Source: an uncultured Lachnospiraceae bacterium (GTDB taxonomy: Bacteria; Bacillota_A; Clostridia; Lachnospirales; Lachnospiraceae). From it: a stretch of DNA of 19,642 nucleotides. Shown one piece after another: positions 8,264 to 14,099 of this stretch. The position numbers and the translations under genes were made by a program. Position 1 is the stretch's first letter; every line of letters begins with the position of its first letter. The DNA lies in NCBI GenBank assembly GCA_910585855.1, contig CAJUGZ010000045.1, forward strand, positions 1-19,642. Direction: 5' to 3'. Below the pieces are notes generated by a model. That model saw only the letters and a program-made list of their open reading frames with translations. It was not told the origin of the DNA and made no database searches.

Positions 8264-9379
8264 TCAAACAGCAGCATTGGCATTAAAATTGACTGGAAGA
8301 ATCAAATAGATATAATTTTCTTCTTTATCTCGAATAATGCAAGGTGCTTTGGCATTAACCAAATACAGTGTTATTTCTTCTTCATCAATGGCTCGAAGGG
8401 AATCAATTAAAAACTTGGGGTTAAATCCAATCATAATGTCCTTTCCTTCCTTCTGAATATTAATTCTTTCATTCATAGAACCAACAGAAGAATTAATTTT
8501 TAATTCCATTTCATTATCTGTAATATTTAAAATAATCGGTTTTTTCTCTCCTTCTTTTACTAGAAGAGTTGCACGATCGATACAGTTTAGCATTTCTTTT
8601 TTATTGATTTTTACTTTTGTTTCATAGTCAGTGGAGAGCATCTGGTTTACTTTAAAGTATTCCCCTTCAATCAATCTGGAAATAACAATGGTATGATAAA
8701 ATTCAAATAAAATGTGATTTGTCGTAAAATAAATATGAACTTCATCTTCCAAATTGCCTGTTAAAATTTTACTGACTTCTGATAATGTTTTACCCGGAAC
8801 AACTACTTTTATCGTTTCATAGGATTCTTTTAAAATAGTATTCCGAATAGAAATTCGATGTCCATCAAGAGAAACGACTTTTAAAGCTGTTTCATTTATC
8901 TCGAATAATTCTCCAGTTAATAATTTATTACTGTCGTTGTCACTAATCGAAAAAATTGTTTTTTGTATTAATTCTTTTAAAGTAAACTGGGAAAGACAAA
9001 TATATTGTGATTTTTCAATATAAGGCAATTTAGGAAAATCATCTCCTTGTTTCCCAGAGATACTAAACTTTGCTTTTTCACATGTAATATTTATAACGAA
9101 ATCTTCCTTACTTTCTATAACAACATCACTGTCAGGAAGTTTACGGATAATTTCAGCAAAGATTTTGGCATTTAAAGCAATTATTCCTTTTTGTTCAATT
9201 TCACCCAGTACAATAGTTTCAATTCCTAGTTCCATATTGTTTGCCATTAATTTGATTTTGTTAGCTGAAGCATCCAATAGCATACATTCTAATATAGGCA
9301 TAGTAGTTTTGGTGGAAACTGCTTTTGATACAATATTTACTGCATTGAGTAAGTTCGTTTTGCTGCAAACAATCTTCAT
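8264..9379 (-). CDS. dnaN: DNA polymerase III beta subunit (sliding clamp)
   Basis: A 371-residue beta clamp. The three repeated clamp folds are recognisable: the N-terminus MKIVCSKTNLLNAVNIVSKAVSTKTTMPILECML, the middle DGHRISIRN, and the C-terminal LPVNFN, the equivalent of the usual LPMR-type end that lines the protein-binding pocket. It forms a ring dimer that tethers DNA polymerase III and binds mismatch-repair and ligase partners. It follows dnaA with a 286-bp gap that contains the core origin. Its AAGGAG ribosome binding site is separated from the ATG by exactly one DnaA box (9380-9388). Two palindromic repeats separate it from yaaA, so it is probably transcribed with dnaA or alone. 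Confidence 0.97.
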   Translation of the reverse strand: MKIVCSKTNLLNAVNIVSKAVSTKTTMPILECMLLDASANKIKLMANNMELGIETIVLGEIEQKGIIALNAKIFAEIIRKLPDSDVVIESKEDFVINITCEKAKFSISGKQGDDFPKLPYIEKSQYICLSQFTLKELIQKTIFSISDNDSNKLLTGELFEINETALKVVSLDGHRISIRNTILKESYETIKVVVPGKTLSEVSKILTGNLEDEVHIYFTTNHILFEFYHTIVISRLIEGEYFKVNQMLSTDYETKVKINKKEMLNCIDRATLLVKEGEKKPIILNITDNEMELKINSSVGSMNERINIQKEGKDIMIGFNPKFLIDSLRAIDEEEITLYLVNAKAPCIIRDKEENYIYLILPVNFNANAAV

Positions 9380-9645
9380 TGTTGATAACTCCTTCCGGTG
9401 CGCACGCCCTTATATATACAGGTAGGGATGGTATTAATTAATAGTATTAATAGTAGGGGATGTTGATATGTTGATAACTCTTAAAAACCCTTTATTTTAG
9501 GGCGTTTGAAGTGTTATTTGTATGTTGATAACTATGTTGATAAGATGTTGATAACATTGGAGTTTTCAACACTATAAAAATGGAAAAAATTTACAAATAA
9601 GTTATCAACACGTTATCAACATAGTTATCAACACACTTATCAACA
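9380..9645. other. Origin part 1: DnaA-box cluster in dnaA-dnaN gap
   Basis: Nine exact TTATCAACA boxes. Five read TGTTGATAA on the plus strand (9380, 9469, 9523, 9535, 9546) and four read TTATCAACA (9602, 9613, 9625, 9637). One-base variants lie at 9461 and 9563. The 9523-9554 group and the 9602-9645 group face each other, with boxes every 11-12 bp, around one turn of DNA. Between them is the AT-rich stretch 9572-9601. This corresponds to the dnaA-dnaN half of bipartite Firmicute origins. Confidence 0.9.
9439..9477 (+). other. oriC: Basal unwinding element: DnaA boxes, GC run, DnaA-trios
   Basis: Reading from the boxes at 9477-9461 leftward comes the run GGGG (9456-9459), then, 3' to 5' on the plus strand from G9456, the triplets GAT, GAT, AAT, TAT, GAT, AAT down to 9439. 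Box pair, GC cluster and 3'-(G/A)AT trios in this order is the published basal unwinding layout of Bacillus subtilis. It predicts that strand opening starts here and that DnaA extends along the plus strand toward dnaN. Confidence 0.75.
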
Positions 9646-9665
9646 TAGTTTTGTGTATAAAATTG

Positions 9666-11042
9666 TCATCCCCAAGGATTAATCTTCTTTTTTAGTATAT
9701 CTACAGTGTTTCTTACACTTTCATCGTTGATTAAATCTTTCTCAATTTTTCTGCAACCACTGATTACGGTAGAGTGATTACGTTTTCCAAGAAATAACCC
9801 AATCTGTTTTAATGGCATATCAATAAAAGCACGGCATAGATACATAACGATCTGCCGTGGATACACCCATTCTTTAATTCTCTTTTGAGATATAATATCT
9901 GCGGGTGTAATATCAAAATGTTCTGCTACAATTTGCAAAATCAATTCAGGTGTAATTTCTTGGGCTTCACTTAGTGAAATGGAATCCTTTAAAACTTCCT
10001 CTGCCAGTTCTACAGTTAATTTCCGATTGTATAAAGAGGAATAGGCATGAAGTTTTGTTAATGCTCCTTCTAGTTCACGAATATTGGACTTAATATTGTT
10101 TGCGATATATTCAATAACATCATTATCAATTCTATAATTCTCGAGTTCAGCCTTTTTATGAAGGATTGCCATTCGGGTTTCATAATTCGGGGATTGAATA
10201 TCAACAGTAAGTCCCCATTCAAAGCGGGAACGAAGACGTTCCTCAAGTGTTTCGATATCTTTTGGCGGTTTGTCAGAGGATATAATAATTTGTTTTTTCG
10301 ATTCGTGGAGTGCATTAAAAGTATGGAAAAATTCTTCCTGTGTCGCTTCTTTCCCTATAATAAACTGAATATCATCAATCAGCAAAACATCTACATTACG
10401 ATACTTTTCTCGAAATTGAATCGTAGAAATATCGTCTTTTTTACGGATTGCGTCGATAATTTCATTGGTAAATTTCTCACTAGTTACATAAAGAACTCTA
10501 GATTTCGAGTTCTTCTCTAATATAAAATGCGCAATAGAATGCATAAGATGTGTTTTTCCCAGTCCAACGCCTCCATAGATAAAGAGAGGATTGTAGATTT
10601 CTCCTGGAGATTCGGCAACTGCCAGAGAGGCAGCATGAGCAAAGCTATTATTTGTACCTACCACAAATGTATCGAAAGTATAGCGAGGGTTTAAATTCGC
10701 TGTTAAAATATTGCTGTTTAAATCTTCCGAAAAAGCAGCAGCACCTTTTCCGACTTCAGAAGCGTTTTTCTCCGCTCTTAAAATATCATCCGGTTTTATG
10801 AAGTGCAGTTGATAGGAAATTCCGGTTATTTCTCCAATTGTTACAGTAAATTGCTTGGAGTATTTTTTTTCAATATAACTGGCATGGATTTCATCTGTGG
10901 CAAGTATAGTTAAGGTATCTTCTTTGATATCATGAACCTTTAACGGTTTCAGCCATGTATTGAAGGAAACATCGGAAATATCATATTCTTTTTTCATTGT
11001 TTCCAGAATCTCATCCCATTTTTCAATGATTATGTTACTCAT
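9666..11042 (-). CDS. dnaA: Chromosomal replication initiator DnaA
   Basis: A 458-residue DnaA, counted from the ATG at 11042, which has a GAGGAG site eight bases upstream; the open frame runs 33 codons further up but through the leader hairpin. Domain I spans about residues 1-80 and a short linker follows. Domain III has Walker A GGVGLGKTHL (157-166), Walker B LLIDD (220-224) and RLRSRFEWGL with arginine-finger residues. Domain IV starts near 365 and contains YPRQ (R396, E. coli R399). The recognition helix reads GKRNHSTV (419-426) where the family norm is GGRDHTTV, so the base-contacting Asp (E. coli D433) is Asn422. That may relate to the unusual TTATCAACA boxes on both sides. It starts the leftward dnaA-dnaN pair. 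Confidence 0.98.
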   Translation of the reverse strand: MSNIIIEKWDEILETMKKEYDISDVSFNTWLKPLKVHDIKEDTLTILATDEIHASYIEKKYSKQFTVTIGEITGISYQLHFIKPDDILRAEKNASEVGKGAAAFSEDLNSNILTANLNPRYTFDTFVVGTNNSFAHAASLAVAESPGEIYNPLFIYGGVGLGKTHLMHSIAHFILEKNSKSRVLYVTSEKFTNEIIDAIRKKDDISTIQFREKYRNVDVLLIDDIQFIIGKEATQEEFFHTFNALHESKKQIIISSDKPPKDIETLEERLRSRFEWGLTVDIQSPNYETRMAILHKKAELENYRIDNDVIEYIANNIKSNIRELEGALTKLHAYSSLYNRKLTVELAEEVLKDSISLSEAQEITPELILQIVAEHFDITPADIISQKRIKEWVYPRQIVMYLCRAFIDMPLKQIGLFLGKRNHSTVISGCRKIEKDLINDESVRNTVDILKKKINPWG

Positions 11043-11066
11043 GGTTACACTCCTCTTTTTAATGAC

Positions 11067-11117
11067 ATAAAAAACCAGCAGAAAATCAGATGATTTTCGT
11101 ATTTTTTTATGCTGGTT
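11067..11117 (-). terminator. Terminator-like hairpin in dnaA leader
   Basis: On the minus strand AACCAGCA (11117-11110) pairs with TGCTGGTT (11080-11073), followed at once by TTTT (six Ts in the run). The loop encloses a second hairpin, GAAAATCA/TGATTTTC. It lies between the dnaA promoter and its ribosome binding site, so it could act as an attenuator. Confidence 0.6.
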
Positions 11118-11147
11118 CTGACATTTTATCGAAACGTACATACCTAT

Positions 11148-11176
11148 ATTTTATACCAATGTGCGGTTTTTTTCAA
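11148..11176 (-). promoter_or_regulatory. dnaA promoter
   Basis: Minus strand TTGAAA (11176-11171), a 17-base spacer, TAAAAT (11153-11148). Transcription would start near 11141, giving a leader of about 100 bases that includes the hairpin at 11067-11117. Confidence 0.6.
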
Positions 11177-11238
11177 GAATTAAATGAAAAGTAAATAGGT
11201 AAATATATTTTTTTTTCTTTTATTCAGAGCGTTTTCTC

Positions 11239-11294
11239 TTGACAAACGACAGATTATGCGGTATCTTTAAACATCACTACAAAAATAGTATAAT
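11239..11294 (+). promoter_or_regulatory. Possible rightward promoter(s) into the origin
   Basis: TTGACA (11239-11244), a 17-base spacer, TATCTT (11262-11267). Just beyond, TTTAAA (11266-11271), 17 bases, TATAAT (11289-11294). Both point into the DnaA-box cluster, where no gene follows for 1.9 kb. Confidence 0.4.
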
Positions 11295-11335
11295 AGGAAT
11301 TAAAAAAATAGAATATTTTTAGCAATAAAAAAATG

Positions 11336-11696
11336 TGTTGATAATGTTGATATCTTTCAGTTGAGTTATCAACACTCTGTTGATACGATGTTGATAAAAT
11401 GTTGATAACGTGTTGATATCTTTTTCAAATTTTCAAATTTTTCAGTATTGGTAAGTGTTAGTTTTGTTCATAAAGTTATCAACACTATCAACATTTCATT
11501 TTTTTTATCCACACTGATATGTTGATAACGTGTTGATAACTTTTTTCTACATATAGATTTAAAATAATTTTTTTAAATAATGTTGATAACTATGTTGATA
11601 AAATGTTGATAATTTTTTCATCATGTCGAAAAACATTGAATTTTAGCGGAATATACAGTGTTGATACTGTTTATAAAGTTATCAACACTATCAACA
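11336..11696. other. Origin part 2: DnaA-box cluster upstream of dnaA
   Basis: Eleven exact TTATCAACA-type boxes begin at 11336, 11366, 11389, 11400, 11476, 11520, 11531, 11581, 11593, 11604 and 11679. One classical TTATCCACA lies at 11505. Six one-base variants lie at 11345, 11378, 11411, 11485, 11659 and 11688. A 25-base block containing a TTATCAACA/CTATCAACA pair occurs twice (11470-11494 and 11673-11697). This is the dnaA-rpmH half of the bipartite origin. Confidence 0.9.
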
Positions 11697-11699
11697 TCA

Positions 11700-12072
11700 T
11701 ACGTTTACTAGATTTCTTTAATTGAAAGATTGTTGAAAAACTAAGCAAAATTTGAAAAATTTAAAAGACTTAATGTATTATAAAACAGTACAAAAATACC
11801 TTTTAAAAGACGTCATATTAGAAAAATAGGTTATGTTTTCAAATAGAAAAAAATTCGATTAGTCTAAAAATGCCGAAATATCAACAAAATTGGATATAAG
11901 GACAGTTAAAAACATAGGAGTAAAATCGACTAAAAATGCAGTTATCTGACGTCATACTAATTTAAAATAAAAAATTAATTTTTAATTTAAAAGTCATCTG
12001 ATCTTTTATAGGGGAATATTGAAAGCGGAAGGAAGGCTAATAAATTACATTTTGTGTCTGATTTGAGAAAAT
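11700..12072. other. AT-rich origin flank with short direct repeats
   Basis: No gene is seen here. The stretch is very AT-rich and may help unwinding. GACGTCATATTA (11809-11820) and GACGTCATACTA (11948-11959) are direct repeats 139 bp apart, and CTAAAAATGC also occurs twice (11865-11874 and 11930-11939 region). What they bind is unknown. Confidence 0.4.
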
Positions 12073-12112
12073 CTTGTTGGAAAAATAAATTTCCATAAAT
12101 TTTTTGGATAGG
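12073..12112 (+). repeat. AT-rich flank repeat, copy 1
   Basis: Shares GAAAAATAAATTTC and TTTTGGATA with 12608-12652. It sits directly left of element B. Confidence 0.5.
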
Positions 12113-12116
12113 GGAC

Positions 12117-12444
12117 GCCAGATTGGAAAACGATGGACAGCCTGCTGTTCCACGTTTCCAAAAAGTAAGAAGTTCTAAGACTTCTGCATTTCTGTTTGTC
12201 CAACCGGACAGACTGGAGCGCAATTCGCCCACATGGTAGCCAAAATGAAACAGCTATCCCAAACAATTCCACCTGCCACAAAAAATCGCTTCTCAGAACA
12301 TAAGTGGGCTAAACACGCTCCTTTTTTTTCACACACTGCATGGAAGCAGTATGTGAAAAAAATCTTAGATTTTTGAGCAGAAGTCAAGAACTTCTAACTT
12401 TTTTCCAAAGTCACTGCAGGCTGTCCACCGTTTTCCAATCTGGC
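12117..12444 (-). repeat. Long-core palindromic repeat element B
   Basis: A 328-bp element in reverse orientation. Arms at 12117-12145 and 12416-12444 pair over 29 bp with one mismatch, and GGAC precedes it. On the plus strand GGAGCG (12215-12220) pairs with CGCTCC (12316-12321) and GCCCAC (12227-12232) with GTGGGC (12304-12309). Elements A and C have GGGGCG/CGCCCC at the same place, a paired substitution. The TTCCAT-loop hairpin is nearly perfect here. From 12445 to 12607 the sequence is AT-rich with no feature I can support. Confidence 0.8.
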
Positions 12445-12607
12445 TGTTTTTTGACCCCGAAACAAAAAAGAATTTTATCTGAACTTTTATGTTTCATAAG
12501 AATTTTTAAAATGTAGCAGAGAAAAGATATAAATTAGAAATTTTTATTTCATATCATAAATTATTATTGCTTGAATTCAGTGAAAGAAACTTCTTTCCTA
12601 CAAAAAG

Positions 12608-12652
12608 CTTAATTAAAGAAAAATAAATTTCAATTAGACTTTTGGATAAAGG
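12608..12652 (+). repeat. AT-rich flank repeat, copy 2
   Basis: Resembles 12073-12112 and, more loosely, 13053-13096, where the rpmH promoter lies. TTAGACT takes the place of that promoter's TTGACT. Confidence 0.5.
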
Positions 12653-12710
12653 ATGCATTTTTTGTTAAATAACAATCATTTCTTGTTTTTTGTACGGAAG
12701 CCAAGAAACA

Positions 12711-13035
12711 GCCAGATGCGAAAACCCTAGACAGTTTGCAGTGACTTTGGAAAAAAGTTAGAAGTTCTTGACTTCTGCTCAAAAATCTAAGATTTTTTTC
12801 ACATACTGCTTCCATGCAGGGTATGCAAAAAAAGGGGCGTGTTTAGCCCGTATGGAAGGGAAGTTGTTTTGTTGTGGTAGATAGCATCCTTTGGTATGCT
12901 TGTTCTGTTTTGGCTGTTATGAGGGCGAATTGCGCCCCGGTCTGTCTGGTTGGATGCACTGTCATGCAGAAGTCTTAGAACTTCTTGCTTTTTGGAAACC
13001 GGAACAGCAAACTGTCTAGGGTTTTCGCATCTGGC
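12711..13035 (+). repeat. Long-core palindromic repeat element C
   Basis: A 325-bp element whose arms at 12711-12739 and 13007-13035 are perfect 29-bp complements, followed by GTCC. GGGGCG (12834-12839) pairs with CGCCCC (12933-12938), and GCCC (12846-12849) with GGGC (12923-12926). Its left half up to the TTCCAT loop is closest to element B, and its right half to element A. B and C face away from each other across 266 bp. Confidence 0.85.
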
Positions 13036-13052
13036 GTCCTCCATTCAAAAGA

Positions 13053-13096
13053 CTTATTGAAGAAAAATAAAATTTCTACTTGACTTATATAGGATT
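13053..13096 (+). repeat. AT-rich flank repeat, copy 3 (at rpmH promoter)
   Basis: GAAAAATAAAATTTC followed by TTGACT. It is the most diverged of the three copies and overlaps the -35 of the rpmH promoter. Confidence 0.45.
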
Positions 13097-13108
13097 AATC
13101 CCTATAAT
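13080..13108 (+). promoter_or_regulatory. rpmH promoter
   Basis: TTGACT (13080-13085), a 17-base spacer and a perfect TATAAT (13103-13108). The spacer holds the 10-bp palindrome GGATTAATCC (13092-13101), a possible operator. The start point would be near 13115, about 67 bases ahead of rpmH. Confidence 0.85.
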
Positions 13109-13181
13109 TGAAATGGTATTTTTTGAGCAGAAATTATGAAACCTTAGTATAGAAAAGGTGATTTGAAGGAGGTGTTGTGAA

Positions 13182-13316
13182 ATGAAAATGACATTTCAGC
13201 CGAAGAAGAAATCTAGAGCAAGAGTTCATGGATTTCGAGCTAGAATGAGTAGTGCAGGTGGAAGAAAAGTTTTGGCTGCCAGAAGAGCAAAAGGAAGAAA
13301 GAAGTTATCAGCATAG
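13182..13316 (+). CDS. rpmH: 50S ribosomal protein L34
   Basis: A 44-residue, very basic protein that opens MKMTFQPKKKSRARVHGFR and closes with KVLAARRAKGRKKLSA, the L34 pattern from end to end. L34 is a small component of the large ribosomal subunit. The AAGGAGG site is spaced eight bases from the ATG. A strong promoter (13080-13108) drives it and a hairpin starts right at its stop codon. It is the first gene of the rightward rpmH-rnpA-yidD-yidC-jag cluster, a near-universal order beside bacterial origins. Confidence 0.98.
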   Translation: MKMTFQPKKKSRARVHGFRARMSSAGGRKVLAARRAKGRKKLSA

Positions 13317-13342
13317 GCCGCATATTTGTGGCCTTTTCTTCT
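13316..13342 (+). terminator. Hairpin with T-run between rpmH and rnpA
   Basis: GGCCGCA (13316-13322) pairs with TGTGGCC (13327-13333) with one wobble, followed by TTTTCTTCT. It is probably a partial terminator that gives more rpmH than rnpA transcript. Confidence 0.65.
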
Positions 13343-13473
13343 ATCTAAGATTCTAGAGCTGCACTAAGATTTTAGAATTATAAAAAATGGTTTTGGGGAT
13401 ATAGTTTTGCAAAGGTAAAAAATTGGGTAGAAATTGAGTTTAACATTTTTAGTGGAATAAAGAGGTGATTCGT

Positions 13474-13818
13474 ATGGAATCATTAAAAAAGAATCGTGAT
13501 TTTCAGATTGTTTATAAAAAAGGAAAATCCTATGCAAATCGATATCTGGTGATGTATCTGCTGGAAAATAAATTGAATAAAAATCGTATTGGCATTTCGG
13601 TCAGTAAAAAAGTTGGGAATAGTGTTGTTCGGCATAGAATAAAACGGCTTATTAAAGAAAGCTGCCGATTAAAAGATAGAAATTTTGCACAAGGTTATGA
13701 TATAATAATAATAGCCCGAACAACAGCCAAAGAAAAAAGTTATCAGCAAATAGAAAGTGCAATTACTCATTTAGCAAAACTGCATCATATTATAGTAGAT
13801 CCAGCAGAAAAAAAATGA
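13474..13818 (+). CDS. rnpA: Ribonuclease P protein component
   Basis: A 114-residue basic protein that assists the RNase P RNA in cutting the 5' leader from pre-tRNA. The family signature is clear: SLKKNRDFQIVYKKGKS at the N-terminus, RIGISVSKKVGNSVVRHR and then IKRLIKE, which is the RNR-motif helix region. The ATG at 13474 is preferred because AAAGAGGTG sits just upstream; an in-frame GTG at 13465 lies inside that site. It is separated from rpmH by 157 bp with a terminator-like hairpin and followed 16 bp later by yidD. Confidence 0.96.
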   Translation: MESLKKNRDFQIVYKKGKSYANRYLVMYLLENKLNKNRIGISVSKKVGNSVVRHRIKRLIKESCRLKDRNFAQGYDIIIIARTTAKEKSYQQIESAITHLAKLHHIIVDPAEKK

Positions 13819-13834
13819 AAAGAGATGGTTAATC

Positions 13835-14059
13835 TTGAAAAATGGACTCAAATGTTTTTTAATTTTTGGAATAAAAGTATACAGGAAATATTTATCGCCT
13901 CTTAAGGTTCAGACACATTGCATTTATACACCAACCTGCTCAAAATACGCAATGGAAGCGATTGAAAAATACGGACCATTAAAAGGCAGCTTTTTGGCAT
14001 GTAAAAGGATTTTAAGATGTAATCCTTTTGCTGAAGGCGGGTATGATCCTGTTCCGTGA
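13835..14059 (+). CDS. yidD: Membrane protein insertion efficiency factor YidD
   Basis: A 74-residue protein matching YidD over its length: an amphipathic N-terminus (FLIFGIKVYRKYLSPLK), the cysteine motif HCIYTPTCSKYAMEAI (28-43), then GPLKGSFLACKRILRCNPF and the closing GGYDPVP. It is thought to help YidC insert inner-membrane proteins and probably lies on the membrane face. It begins with TTG, judged from the alignment to the family and an AAAGAGATGG site ahead of it. It sits between rnpA and yidC as in most bacteria. Confidence 0.95.
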   Translation: MKNGLKCFLIFGIKVYRKYLSPLKVQTHCIYTPTCSKYAMEAIEKYGPLKGSFLACKRILRCNPFAEGGYDPVP

Positions 14060-14099
14060 CTGTTATTTTTAAAGAAGTCCGGATAAAAGGAGGATACAC

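Noticed and set aside
7943..8309. Plus-strand open frames in the dnaN-yaaA gap
   Set aside because: They cover the short-core repeat and run into the 3' end of dnaN. The arms and GNRA hairpin explain the sequence better than a protein.
9661..11141. dnaA starting at 11141 with 33 extra residues
   Set aside because: That start lies within the leader, runs through the terminator-like hairpin and has no ribosome binding site, whereas the ATG at 11042 has GAGGAG and fits the family N-terminus.
11624..11630. Spo0A box TGTCGAA inside the origin
   Set aside because: A single 7-mer is expected by chance a few times in 20 kb, another lies inside a coding region near 661, and no tandem boxes are seen.
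11336..11696. CRISPR-like array of regularly spaced short repeats
   Set aside because: The repeat unit is only 9 bp, occurs in both orientations with uneven gaps, and is a DnaA-box variant beside dnaA.
11987..13044. Several minus-strand open frames of 60-81 codons near the origin
   Set aside because: They lie across palindromic elements B and C, overlap one another, lack ribosome binding sites, and are best explained by the repeats.
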